Assembly: GCF_049331405.1 (NCBI RefSeq)
Contig: NZ_CP186274.1
Span: 9,052,001 to 9,116,000, forward strand
DNA length: 64,000 nt
Source of the DNA: PoT sp049331405
GTDB taxonomy: Bacteria; Planctomycetota; Planctomycetia; Isosphaerales; Isosphaeraceae
Reading direction: 5' to 3'
The notes under the pieces are model-generated. The model ran no database searches. It was not told the origin of the DNA and saw only the letters and a program-made list of their open reading frames with translations. Each line of letters begins with the position of its first letter. The stretch's first letter is position 1. Position numbers and translations under genes: made by a program. Shown here in pieces: positions 9,695 to 18,355 of the stretch.

Positions 9695-11443
9695 ATGGGT
9701 CTCTTGGGACGACTCCTGCAATTCCTCTTCGGGCGCCCGCAACCGAAGGCCCCCGAGATCCAGCCCCGACGCGCGACGCCCCCCGCACGCCCCGAGGACG
9801 CCCCCGTCGTCGTGCCGATCCCGCCGGTCGTCGCCCCCATCGCGCCCGTCGCCGAGGGCGAGCCGGCGGCCCCCGCCCCCACGCCGGCCGCCGCCGAGCC
9901 CCTCGCGCCCGTCGCCGGGCCGCCCCCCGAGGCCACGCAGGATCCTTACTTCTCCGCCCAGGCCGCGAAGGTGCCGGCGGCGCGCAAGGAAGGGGAGCTC
10001 GGCCTCGACGCCGACGACTTCCTGCCGATCACCCGCAAGGAGATCAAGGCCGAGGCGAAGGGGATGAACCTCTTCGCCAACGCCTGGTTCGGGCGCCGGG
10101 ACCTGATCCCCCCGGCCGACGACCCCCGGACCAGGCTGATCGACCGCGCCCTCGTCACCAACGGCCTGCTGAGCCCCGAGGAGCTCGCGGAGATCCATCA
10201 GGCCGGGATCGAGCACGACTGGCTGAGCCCCGCGCTGTCCGCCGTCGAGGCCGAGGCCGTCCTGCAAGGCGAGGCGGCCATCCTCGCCGATCGCGAGGCC
10301 CGCGAACGGCTCAAGGCCCGGAAGAAGGCCGAGGCCGCCGAGCGCAAGCGGGCCCGCGAGGAGGCGATATCGCGCGACTTCGCCACCGACATCCGGTTCC
10401 TCGGCCGCGGGGTCTCCGCGAAGCTCGGCGACCGCACCAGCAACGTCGAGTTGCTCCAGTCGAAGGGCCTCCCCGTCATCAGTACCCCCGCCGAGCTGGC
10501 CGAGGCCCTCGCCCTGACGATCCCGAGGCTCCGCTGGCTCGCCTTCCACAACGAGGTCGCGACCCGGACCCACTACGTGCAGTTCTCCGTCCCCAAGCGG
10601 AGCGGCGGCACGAGGACCCTGAGCGCCCCGCACAAGAGCCTTGCCGTCGCCCAGCGCTGGGTCCTGCTGGAGATCCTCAACAAGCTGCCGGTCGAGCCTT
10701 GTGCTCATGGGTTCATATCCGGGCGAGGGATCGTCTCGAACGCCTCGGAGCACGCGGGGCGGGGCCTCGTCGTGAACATGGATTTGCAGGACTTCTTCCC
10801 GAGCATCGGGTTCCCTCGGGTCCGCAAGCTGTTCGAGACGCTCGGCTATTCGCCCGCGGTGGCGACGATCCTCGCCTTGCTCTGCACCGAGTGCCCCCGC
10901 CGTCTCGTGCAATACGAGGGCCAGCCCTACCATGTGGCCACGGGGCCTCGCGGCCTGCCGCAAGGGGCCTGCACGAGCCCCTCGCTCTCGAACCAGGTCG
11001 CGCGTCGCCTCGACCGCCGCCTGACGGGCCTCGCCGGGCGCCTCGGCCTCTCGTACACGCGCTACGCCGACGACCTGTCGTTCTCGGGCGACACCGAGTT
11101 AAAGCCGAAGGTCGGCTACCTGATGGCCCGGATCCGCCGCATCGCCCAGGACGAGGGCTTCGCCGTGAACGAGGCCAAGTCGCGCGTCCTCGGCCGCAAC
11201 TCGGCCCAGACCGTCACCGGCCTCGTCGTCAACGAACGCCCCGGCGTCCCCCGCGACGAGATCCGCCGCATCCGCGCCATCCTCCACAAGGCCCGTACCG
11301 AAGGCCTCGACCAGCAGAACCGCGAAGGCCGCGACAATTACCTCGCCTGGCTCCGCGGCAAGATCGCGTATATCTCCATGTCTCGCCCGGAGGTCGGCCA
11401 GCGCTTCAAGGACGAGCTGCAGGCCTTGCTCCAGAAGCCGTGA
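9695..11443 (+). CDS. Retron-type reverse transcriptase with long N-terminal extension
   Basis: A 582-residue RNA-directed DNA polymerase. The RT palm motifs are clear: NMDLQDFFPSI, GLPQGACTSPSLSN and catalytic YADD at 457-460 (YTRYADDLSFSG). It also carries both retron hallmarks, NAxxH (NASEH, from residue 349) and VTG (507-509, QTVTGLVVN). By family knowledge retron RTs copy part of a cognate msr-msd RNA into msDNA, and many serve in phage defence. The N-terminus adds about 230 residues: a hydrophobic start (MGLLGRLLQFLFG), a Pro/Ala-rich linker (about 17-95) and a charged helical stretch (REARERLKARKKAEAAERKR). From memory, long N-termini occur in myxobacterial Mx162-like RTs. ATG 9695 is kept because codon bias is coding-like from there; ATG 10063 would shorten it to 460 aa. 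No msr-msd or classical effector gene was recognised nearby. Confidence 0.9.
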   Translation: MGLLGRLLQFLFGRPQPKAPEIQPRRATPPARPEDAPVVVPIPPVVAPIAPVAEGEPAAPAPTPAAAEPLAPVAGPPPEATQDPYFSAQAAKVPAARKEGELGLDADDFLPITRKEIKAEAKGMNLFANAWFGRRDLIPPADDPRTRLIDRALVTNGLLSPEELAEIHQAGIEHDWLSPALSAVEAEAVLQGEAAILADREARERLKARKKAEAAERKRAREEAISRDFATDIRFLGRGVSAKLGDRTSNVELLQSKGLPVISTPAELAEALALTIPRLRWLAFHNEVATRTHYVQFSVPKRSGGTRTLSAPHKSLAVAQRWVLLEILNKLPVEPCAHGFISGRGIVSNASEHAGRGLVVNMDLQDFFPSIGFPRVRKLFETLGYSPAVATILALLCTECPRRLVQYEGQPYHVATGPRGLPQGACTSPSLSNQVARRLDRRLTGLAGRLGLSYTRYADDLSFSGDTELKPKVGYLMARIRRIAQDEGFAVNEAKSRVLGRNSAQTVTGLVVNERPGVPRDEIRRIRAILHKARTEGLDQQNREGRDNYLAWLRGKIAYISMSRPEVGQRFKDELQALLQKP

Positions 11444-11499
11444 CGGTCCCGCGGCCGGTGGTCTGTGGAGTGGCTATCGACGGCGCGACGATCGCAAGA

Positions 11500-11973
11500 T
11501 CAGCCCTCGCTCCGATATCGCCGAAGATACGGCACCTTGCCTTTCTCCAAAAACTTGTCGTTCGCATCGCGAGGGTAGAGGGTGAGCCCCCTCTGGGCCC
11601 TGTCGTCGTCGTGAAAGCCGCAGGTCGAGACCCCGAGCTGATCGAACATCAAAAATCCCAGAGTCTCGATCGGATTCGGGTCGAGTCTGAGCAACGAGGG
11701 GTTGGGATCGGGGTGTTCGGATGCGGACCACAGTGGCGAACCGCAGAGCAGCAAGCCGTAGTTTCCTGGGGAGAAGCCAAAGTGGGCGACGGTTTCCTTC
11801 TCGTCGAATCCTAAGTTAAGACAATACTCCTCCCACCAATCGCAAATCCCACTCCAGCGTGTCGGCGGAGAACTGTCATCAGGGGCACCGAGGAGGGCAT
11901 GGACCTCGGCTCGCGTCATGCCGAAGCGGATCGGCAACGCTCCGACATAAGGCTGGATGTCGAAGGTCCGCAC
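11500..11973 (-). CDS. Unrecognised small protein with immunity-protein-like look
   Basis: About 157 residues on the opposite strand, converging with the reverse transcriptase gene (56 bases between stops). Readable segments are RFGMTRAEVHALLGAP, CDWWEEYCLNLGFDE and a C-terminus LRRYRSEG. The 'GMTRAEVxALLGxP' opening with aromatic and acidic stretches resembles small bacterial proteins often annotated as immunity-like, but this is an impression, not a match. GTG 11973 is chosen because recognisable sequence begins there. The frame stays open to 12237 but runs through a dispersed hairpin repeat, so the longer start is unlikely. It could be unrelated to the RT. Confidence 0.45.
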   Translation of the reverse strand: MRTFDIQPYVGALPIRFGMTRAEVHALLGAPDDSSPPTRWSGICDWWEEYCLNLGFDEKETVAHFGFSPGNYGLLLCGSPLWSASEHPDPNPSLLRLDPNPIETLGFLMFDQLGVSTCGFHDDDRAQRGLTLYPRDANDKFLEKGKVPYLRRYRSEG

Positions 11974-12523
11974 AAGGCCTATCGGCGATCTCCCAAAATA
12001 CGGCTTTAAAACAAGCCAAGCCAATGCGTAGCACACACTCTCAATAAGCTCGGCCGAGACCAGCGGCCCTCTCCATCTCTCCCGGCGAAATGAAGGCCCA
12101 TCAACGACGATGGGGCTGCCCCAAACCCCGGCCGGCCCACCCCCCAAGGGTAGCCACGATTGTCCCAATCGCGGCCACCCACAATACCCCACAGTTAAAG
12201 TGTTGGCCCATGTCCCAAGCGTGCCTTGCGCAGCCAATATCGAGGGCTTCAGGCAATAGGTTAAGCTACCGAATCACGGAGTAGATGGTCTTAACTCGGG
12301 GCATTGCGTCGATCCAGATATGACAAGAACCGCCGAGCCATGATCTCAGCAAGTCGAGGCGATCGAGCGCGGTCGGAAGCCGCCAGGCGTGGCAATCCGG
12401 GGCTGAGTCGGGGCTCGCTGAAGAGGCATACCTCTCGAAATCGGGGAAGGCCGATTGACAGCCGCCGGGCCCTTTCCAATAATACCCATCGATGCGTACT
12501 TCAAGTCCGTAGGAAACCTCCTC
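11974..12523. other. Divergent non-coding gap with one hairpin repeat
   Basis: About 550 bases between the minus-strand small gene and blaI. It contains a hairpin repeat (12149-12179) of the family found at 56826-57367. No convincing gene is seen. Open frames that cross it on both strands extend neighbouring genes but show no recognisable protein. A BlaI-type operator (TACA-x2-TGTA) was not found by eye. Confidence 0.5.
12149..12179 (+). repeat. Dispersed hairpin repeat, isolated copy
   Basis: A 14-base arm at 12149-12162 pairs with 12166-12179 with two mismatches and a 3-base loop TCC. The core CGATTG/CAATCG is perfect and is followed by the family flank CGGCCACCC. Confidence 0.6.
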
Positions 12524-12922
12524 ATGGCAGGCAAGAGTCCGTCCGCGCTGAGCGGGCGAGAGTATGCGATCCTGAAGATCCTCTGGGAGCAGGGGCCGCT
12601 GTCGGTCCGCGAGGTCCGCGAGCGGCTGGATGGCGGGGAAGAAGGGGAGATCCCCTATACGACGGTCCTCAGCCTCCTGCAGCTCATGGAGAAGAAAGGA
12701 TACGTCGGCCACGAGGCGGACGGGAAAACGTATCGGTACTCGGCGAAGGTGGCGCGGGCGAAGACGACGAAGATGGTGATCGGCGACTTCCTGAGCCGGT
12801 TCTTCGACGGCTCGGTCGAGGCCCTGCTGATGGGCCTGGCCGAGGGGCGGGAACTGACGCCCGAGGCCTGGGAGAAGCTCAACGACGAGATCAGGAAGCG
12901 GGAAGGGGGGCCTCCGCGATGA
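12524..12922 (+). CDS. BlaI/MecI/CopY-family transcriptional repressor
   Basis: A 132-residue winged-helix regulator. LSGREYAILKILWEQGPLSV, then TTVLSLLQLMEKKGYVGHE and YRYSA, is the classic BlaI/MecI DNA-binding layout. The C-terminal helices (MVIGDFLSRFFDGS) are the usual dimerisation part. In the family the repressor is cut or released through a partner M56 metalloprotease, and such a protease is encoded directly downstream with an ATGA overlap, so the two are probably co-translated. ATG 12524 is chosen because it begins just before the conserved domain and has TAGGAAA upstream. The longer frame from 12455 adds residues not typical of the family. In planctomycetes these pairs are numerous and usually not tied to beta-lactams. 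Confidence 0.88.
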   Translation: MAGKSPSALSGREYAILKILWEQGPLSVREVRERLDGGEEGEIPYTTVLSLLQLMEKKGYVGHEADGKTYRYSAKVARAKTTKMVIGDFLSRFFDGSVEALLMGLAEGRELTPEAWEKLNDEIRKREGGPPR

Positions 12923-15900
12923 TCGCGATGAACGAACAGACCTGGCGGTGGGTCGAGCTGGCGGGGCACTGGCTCCTGGCCTGGACCCTGGTCGTCCTCG
13001 CCGTCGCCGCCTGGATCGGGGTCGCGCGACCCCGGCGGGTCGCGCTGCGATACTGGGCCTGGTGCTCGGCCACCTTCGCCGGCGCGGCGCTGCTGCCGAT
13101 CTTCCTCCTGCTCGGCCCTCAGGTCTCCTGGAGCGAGGCCCTTGCACGCATCAACGTCGGCGTTGATGTTGGGACGAGGCCTGTCGAACGGAAGGTCGAG
13201 ACGTCTCGGGAACGGTTCGTCTCCTGGTTCGAGGGGTACTCCGCGTTCATGCCGCGGGAGGAACCTCAAGAGCACGAGAAGGCCGTGCAGCAAGGCCCCG
13301 CAATGGGGGCTATGGTGGAGGCCTCGACGACGGAAGTCACGATGAAGGTCGGGCGCGAGGGGAATCGCTGGGCCTCGGTCGTGATCGCGGCCTGGGCGTT
13401 GGGGTTCGCGGCGTTTGTCGCGAGGCTGATCGTCGCCGCGGCGAGGGTCCGCACTCTGATCGCCGAGGGCGAGGCGGTCGCGTCTTCCCACGAGCTTGCG
13501 GACGAGATGGAAGCGTCGAGGCAGGCGCTGGGGCTGCGTCGACGGGTCAGGCTGATCATCCACCCACGGATCAAGGCGCCCTTGTGCGCGGGGCTCCGCC
13601 GCGCGACGATCCTCTGGCCGACACGGGAGAATTGCCCGATGACGCCCGATCAACGCAGGGCGAGCCTGACGCACGAGCTGGCCCACCTGAGAAACCTCGA
13701 CGACTGGGTCGGCCTGCTGGCCGAGGCCTGGCGGGCGACGGCCTGGTTCTATCCGCCGGTCCACTGGCTGCTCGGGCGGTTGCAGCTCGAGCGCGAGTCT
13801 CGCTGCGACGAGATCGCCGCCGGGCATCTGGGGAGCCCCGAGTCGTATGCGCGCTGGCTGCTCGACCTCGCGCCGGTCGGGGTCCGACCGCCGGCCCTGG
13901 CGTCGTCGCTGCTCGGGGGCTCCGACCTTGCGATCCGGATCCGACGCCTCCTCGACGGCCGATCGCTCGGCTCGAGGCCGCTCGGCCGAGGACAGGTGCT
14001 GATGTGTGCCTGCCTGGCCCTCGTCCTGCTCGGGGCCGCCGGCTCGGTGCGACTCGTCGGCTTCTCGGCCCTCGCCGAGGAGCCGAAGGGGAAAGCCGAG
14101 GCCGCAGCCGTGGGGGATGATGCCCCGCTACCGGAGATCAAACCCAAGGACCTGGCCGCGAAGATCGTCGAGTCGCAGGAGCGGTACAAGGCCGGGCTGC
14201 TCGTCGTCGAGTTCGAGGAGGAGCGCGGGCCGTTCCCACCCGCTCGCGGCGCGGCGGCAAAGAAGGACGATAAGACCGAGGGGGAGGAGATCAAGTTCCC
14301 CGGCCGGTTCCAGTACGCGGGTGACGGGCGGCGTTGGCGAGTCGAGGAAGACACGATCACGACGAACTACTCGACCAGGAAGAACATGCCCCTGCAGACG
14401 GCTTCGGGCTTCGACGGGTCTCGCCATTACAGGTGGACGTCTCAGGGCAACCTGGTCGTCCTCGGCGAGTCGGACCTCTCCGGCCCATCCTGCTCGCCGC
14501 TGGAGAAATTCTGGCACACCAGCAAGAACCTGCTGGAGATGCTCGACAAGCCGGACGTCAAGATCGGGCAGAGGACCGTCGACGGCGTCCGCTGCTATAC
14601 GATCGAGACGTCGACGACCGTCGATGGGATCTTATGGGGGACGGAGTACGTCGTCTCGCCCCGACGTTCGTATCTCGCCGTAGGGCTGACGTATCAACGG
14701 GGCGGGCGGGTCTACTTCTCGCATCAGCTCGAGGCCTTGCGCCAGAAAGACCAGGGACTCTGGTTCCCGTCCCGGATCACGTCGGGCTCGGTTCCGGAGC
14801 CGGGCAAACGACTCAATCAACACGCGGTACGCCGACAAATGCAGATCATACGGTGCGAGCCCGGCGGGACCTTCCCCGACGAAGACTACCGGTTCAAGCT
14901 CCCCGCCAACGCGGACGTCCGGGACCTCGCGACCGGGACGAGCTATGCCAACGACCCCTGGTGGCCCGAGGTCGGCAAGCTCCTCCGCGAGAAGTTCGAT
15001 TGGCCCAAAGTCGACCTCGACCCATTGAGGCGCGTGCAGACGCACGGAGAGCCCCCCAGCCTCGGCAAGGCCGCCCCCGCGTTCGAGGTCGTCGAGTGGA
15101 TCAACTCGCCGCCCCTCGACTGGGCCGGGCTGAAAGGCAAGGTCGTCCTGCTCGACTTCGCGGCCCTCGGCGTGAATCACGAGGCCTTCGCCCCGCTCCG
15201 GAAGCTCCGCGAAACTTATGGGGGGCTCGGCTTCGAGGTCATCTCGATCATGACGCCCCACGATGCCCCGGACGAGGTGCGGCAGCTCGTCAAGGAGCTG
15301 GACATCAAGCACCCGGTCGCCATCGACCGTCCGCACGAGCCCGACTATGGCGCGATGCGCAAGGCCTTCGGCATGACGAACGAGATTTCCTCCTTCCTCG
15401 TGGACCGCGAAGGGGTCATCCACAAGATCCCCCTGGAGCAGTTGATCCCGGAGCTGGTCCGCCTGCTCAAGACCCCGAATGGCCCCGAGGTCGAGCCGCT
15501 CTCGCTCGACCACGCCGAGTTCAGCGACGACATGAGAAAGGCCGTCGACGAGGCCTGGCAAGGGTGGACCAGGCAGGAGGTCACCGACGCCAGGATCTCG
15601 GGCAAGGTCATCGACGCGACCGGCCAGCCGGTCCCCAACGCGAAGGCCACCCTCATGCTCCGGGCGAGCGTGCAGATGTTCTCCAACGCCCATTTCATGT
15701 TCCAGGCCGCCGACAAGCGCGAGGCCGCGACGGGCGCCGACGGCTCCTTCACCTTCCCCAACATCGGCAAGGGGAACTATGCGATCCGGGTCACCGCCCC
15801 GGAGCTGGCGACGGTGGAGCGGCTCACGGTGATCGAGCCGGGCTTCGCGGAGAACACGGTCCTGGTCGACATGCCCCAGGGAGACGTGATTCGCGGCCAG

Positions 15901-16170
15901 GTCGTCGACGAGGAGGGCAGGCCGGTCGTCGGCGCGGAGATGGTCCTCAACGAGCGCAAGCTGCCGCACCCGAACGGCTCGGAGACCAATTACAACGACT
16001 TCCTCGAAGGGAAGGTCACCGACGAACTGGGGCAGTTCCGCTTCCACGGGCTCTCCGAAGGGGTGTACAACCTGAAGGCCAAGCTGGACGGCTTCCTCGA
16101 GGCCAAGGAAGAGCGCGTGCCCGCAGGCTCGACTGAAATTCGGTTGCTACTCCGGCGGGCGGGGAAATGA
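12919..16170 (+). CDS. M56 BlaR1-like metalloprotease with thioredoxin-like and carboxypeptidase-regulatory domains
   Basis: A 1083-residue membrane protein starting inside the stop of blaI (ATGA). Transmembrane helices occur near residues 13-36, 43-63 and 155-177, and again near 355-375. The zinc protease motif HELAHLRN begins at residue 252 with a downstream ESRCDE, as in M56 peptidases. After the last helix comes an extracytoplasmic mosaic. About 400-700 is a beta-rich sensor-like region. About 712-860 is a thioredoxin/AhpC-like fold (GKVVLLDFAALG), but the CxxC site is absent (ALGVNH instead). Two carboxypeptidase-regulatory-like Ig modules start near 897 and 994 (GQPVPNAKATL, GRPVVGAEMVL). 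Likely role: sense an envelope signal and inactivate the BlaI partner. Substrate and signal are unknown. Confidence 0.85.
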   Translation: MIAMNEQTWRWVELAGHWLLAWTLVVLAVAAWIGVARPRRVALRYWAWCSATFAGAALLPIFLLLGPQVSWSEALARINVGVDVGTRPVERKVETSRERFVSWFEGYSAFMPREEPQEHEKAVQQGPAMGAMVEASTTEVTMKVGREGNRWASVVIAAWALGFAAFVARLIVAAARVRTLIAEGEAVASSHELADEMEASRQALGLRRRVRLIIHPRIKAPLCAGLRRATILWPTRENCPMTPDQRRASLTHELAHLRNLDDWVGLLAEAWRATAWFYPPVHWLLGRLQLERESRCDEIAAGHLGSPESYARWLLDLAPVGVRPPALASSLLGGSDLAIRIRRLLDGRSLGSRPLGRGQVLMCACLALVLLGAAGSVRLVGFSALAEEPKGKAEAAAVGDDAPLPEIKPKDLAAKIVESQERYKAGLLVVEFEEERGPFPPARGAAAKKDDKTEGEEIKFPGRFQYAGDGRRWRVEEDTITTNYSTRKNMPLQTASGFDGSRHYRWTSQGNLVVLGESDLSGPSCSPLEKFWHTSKNLLEMLDKPDVKIGQRTVDGVRCYTIETSTTVDGILWGTEYVVSPRRSYLAVGLTYQRGGRVYFSHQLEALRQKDQGLWFPSRITSGSVPEPGKRLNQHAVRRQMQIIRCEPGGTFPDEDYRFKLPANADVRDLATGTSYANDPWWPEVGKLLREKFDWPKVDLDPLRRVQTHGEPPSLGKAAPAFEVVEWINSPPLDWAGLKGKVVLLDFAALGVNHEAFAPLRKLRETYGGLGFEVISIMTPHDAPDEVRQLVKELDIKHPVAIDRPHEPDYGAMRKAFGMTNEISSFLVDREGVIHKIPLEQLIPELVRLLKTPNGPEVEPLSLDHAEFSDDMRKAVDEAWQGWTRQEVTDARISGKVIDATGQPVPNAKATLMLRASVQMFSNAHFMFQAADKREAATGADGSFTFPNIGKGNYAIRVTAPELATVERLTVIEPGFAENTVLVDMPQGDVIRGQVVDEEGRPVVGAEMVLNERKLPHPNGSETNYNDFLEGKVTDELGQFRFHGLSEGVYNLKAKLDGFLEAKEERVPAGSTEIRLLLRRAGK

Positions 16171-16537
16171 ACCGCTTCGGCTCGCGTGGCCCGGGGGCGA
16201 CGCGAGCCGTCGGCAATCGCGCGTCGATCGGGGCGATGAGTCCTGGCGTCGCGGGCCCGAATTTGCGAGATTGTCGCGGGCGACGAGTCTGGGCGACCTT
16301 TGACGAGGCCGGACCGCCGGGTTCCTCGGCGGACCACCTTGTTTTTTCGCGGTTTCCTCTTGAATCGTCAGGGTCGCTTTCTCATAATCGCTCGATGCGC
16401 GGTCCGCTGGGCCGCATTTTTGATTTTTGGGACTTCACCGGTGCCTCAGGGGGACTGGATTCCCCAAGGGCGGAGCCCGGCCCCTTACTCCTGTTTCTTT
16501 TGAGGACCTCGTTGGCGGGGTCAGGCAAAGGCGATTT
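16171..16537. other. Non-coding gap before rplY
   Basis: About 370 bases. No credible gene. It contains T-rich stretches (16340-16385 and 16485-16505) that may include the promoter or leader of the rplY-pth block. No defined riboswitch or attenuator was recognised. Confidence 0.4.
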
Positions 16538-17185
16538 ATGGCGGACGCGGTCAAGATTGCGGTCGCAGCACGCGACCCTCAGAAGAACAAAGGGACAGGA
16601 TCCCGGGTCTCGCGCCGGCTTCGGGCGAAGGGTCAGATCCCGGCGGTCATCTACGGCCACAAGCAGCCGGTGGTGACGATCTCGGTGCCTCGCGACACGG
16701 TCTGGGACATGATCAAGAAGTCGACCCACCTGGCGGAGCTGAGCTTCGAGGGCGGGACGAGCGAGACGGTCATCGTCCGCGACATCCAGTGGGATCACCT
16801 GGGCAAGGAGATCATCCACCTCGACTTCGCGCGGGTCAGCGCCGAGGAATCGGTCGAGACCGAAGTCCGGCTGGACATCCGCGGCACGGCCCCGGGCGTG
16901 AGCGAGGGGGGCATCCTCGAGCAGCCGGTGCACGCCATCTCGGTCACCTGCCGCGCCAACGCGATCCCCGACTCGATCCGGATCGACGTCAGCAACCTGC
17001 ACCTCAACCAGTCGATCCACGTGAAGGAGCTCGTCCTTCCCGAGGGCGTGAAGGCGAACGCCGACGCCGACCTGGTGCTGGTGCACGTCGTCACGCCGGG
17101 CGCCGAGGCCCCCGCCGCTGGCGAAGGCGAGACCGCCACCCAGCCCGAGGTCATCAAGCCCGAGCGGAAAGACAAGGAAGAGTGA
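16538..17185 (+). CDS. rplY: 50S ribosomal protein L25 (CTC form)
   Basis: A 215-residue protein of the general-stress CTC/L25 family. The N-terminal L25 5S-rRNA-binding domain has GTGSRVSRRLRAKGQIPAVI and YGHKQP. The C-terminal TL5 domain runs through IIHLDFARVS, EVRLDIRGTAPGV and IHVKELVLPEGV. The tail is acidic and low in complexity. The length fits the two-domain CTC form rather than the short E. coli L25. ATG 16538 begins right before the conserved start; a longer in-frame extension from 16427 has no family support. It lies 41 bases upstream of pth, a pairing conserved in many bacteria, which suggests one transcript. Confidence 0.93.
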   Translation: MADAVKIAVAARDPQKNKGTGSRVSRRLRAKGQIPAVIYGHKQPVVTISVPRDTVWDMIKKSTHLAELSFEGGTSETVIVRDIQWDHLGKEIIHLDFARVSAEESVETEVRLDIRGTAPGVSEGGILEQPVHAISVTCRANAIPDSIRIDVSNLHLNQSIHVKELVLPEGVKANADADLVLVHVVTPGAEAPAAGEGETATQPEVIKPERKDKEE

Positions 17186-17226
17186 GCCTGATCCCGGCTC
17201 TCGCGGTGATGTCGGGGTCCTAGAGA

Positions 17227-17799
17227 ATGTGGAAACTGGTCGTCGGGCTGGGTAACCCCGGTAGCAAATATCAGGGGACCCGGCATAACATCGGCTTCGA
17301 AGCCATTGACCGACTTGCCGCCGGGGGCTCCGGGGCGACGTTCACGAAGAAGTTCGACGGCCTCCTCGCCGAGGCCGAGATCGACTTCCGCCGGGTCCTG
17401 CTCCTGAAGCCCGAGACGTTCATGAACCTCAGCGGCCGGTCGGTCGGCCAGGCCCTGAGGTTTTACAAGCTGGAGTTGGCCGACCTGCTCGTCGTCTGCG
17501 ACGACCTCAACCTCCCCCTGGGGAAGCTGAGGCTCCGGGGCGGTGGCTCCGACGGCGGGCAGAAAGGGCTCCGAGACATCACCGCCCAGCTCGGGTCGGA
17601 CAACTATGCCCGACTCCGGATCGGGATCGGAGACCGAGGCCCGATCGACGCCGCAGATTTCGTCCTCAGCCGGTTCCGCAACGCGGAACGGCCCCTCATG
17701 GACGACGCCTTGATCCTCGCTTCCCAGGCCGTGGCCGTCTGGACATCCCAGGGCCTGGCCGCCGCCATGAATCGATTCAACGGACCATCTTCCCAATAG
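17227..17799 (+). CDS. pth: Peptidyl-tRNA hydrolase
   Basis: A 190-residue protein that recycles tRNA by cleaving the ester bond of peptidyl-tRNAs dropped from ribosomes. The start MWKLVVGLGNPG, then GTRHNIGF with catalytic His20 and substrate-contacting Asn10, is diagnostic. LLLKPETFMNLSG and VVCDDLNLPLGKLRLR with GGSDGGQKGLRDI complete the active-site cleft. The length is standard. It follows rplY closely and precedes rpsF by about 150 bases, within a translation/replication block. Confidence 0.96.
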   Translation: MWKLVVGLGNPGSKYQGTRHNIGFEAIDRLAAGGSGATFTKKFDGLLAEAEIDFRRVLLLKPETFMNLSGRSVGQALRFYKLELADLLVVCDDLNLPLGKLRLRGGGSDGGQKGLRDITAQLGSDNYARLRIGIGDRGPIDAADFVLSRFRNAERPLMDDALILASQAVAVWTSQGLAAAMNRFNGPSSQ

Positions 17800-17947
17800 T
17801 GGTCGGTGGGATCTCGGGCGAACCAGGCCGAGCCGAACCGCCCAGGGCCCCTCGAAGGACGAGGGCCCGGGACGACCGCAAGCGACGACCGGGCTCGACT
17901 TCGACACCGATCCACCCGACTTTTGAGGTTTCCCAGAGGAGTGCGAC

Positions 17948-18355
17948 TTGGCTATCAACACGTATGAGGCGATGTTCCTGCTGGATAGTGCGAAAGTCGC
18001 CGTCTCGTGGGACGATTCCGTCAAGCATGTCCACGACATCCTGACCAAGCATGAGTCCGAGATCGTGGCCAGCCGGCAGTGGGATGAGCGTCGGCTCGCC
18101 TACCCCGTCGAAGGCCACAAGAAGGGGACGTACCTCCTGACCTACTTCAAGACGGACGCGTCCGCCCTGAAGGAGATCGTCGCCGACTGCCACCTGAGCG
18201 ACCTCGTCCTCCGCGAGCTGATCCTCAAGGTGCACCCGAAGCTCGTCGACCACCTGGTCAACCAGGCGATGACCTCGACCCCGAATGTCGAGGAAGAGAG
18301 CGGCCGCGAGGAAGATCACGACGAACGCCCCCGGCGCCGTCGTCGCGACGACTGA
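17948..18355 (+). CDS. rpsF: 30S ribosomal protein S6
   Basis: A 135-residue protein. MAINTYEAMFLLDSAKVAVS, then WDERRLAYPVEGHKKGTYLL and YFKTDASALKEI, are S6 hallmarks (ferredoxin-like fold binding 16S rRNA with S18). The acidic/Arg-rich tail (EEDHDERPRRRRRDD) is variable in the family. The start is TTG at 17948, supported by AGAGGAG ending about six bases upstream, with no ATG at the right place. It is followed by ssb as in most bacteria. Confidence 0.95.
   Translation: MAINTYEAMFLLDSAKVAVSWDDSVKHVHDILTKHESEIVASRQWDERRLAYPVEGHKKGTYLLTYFKTDASALKEIVADCHLSDLVLRELILKVHPKLVDHLVNQAMTSTPNVEEESGREEDHDERPRRRRRDD

Noticed and set aside
8702..10963. 753-residue open frame on the minus strand
   Set aside because: Runs antisense across the DUF1080 gene and half of the RT gene; low-complexity Gly/Asp/Val/Leu sequence with no domain.
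12304..12918. Upstream extension of the M56 protease frame
   Set aside because: It overlaps blaI in another frame and is Arg-rich noise; the ATGA overlap gives a clear start at 12919.
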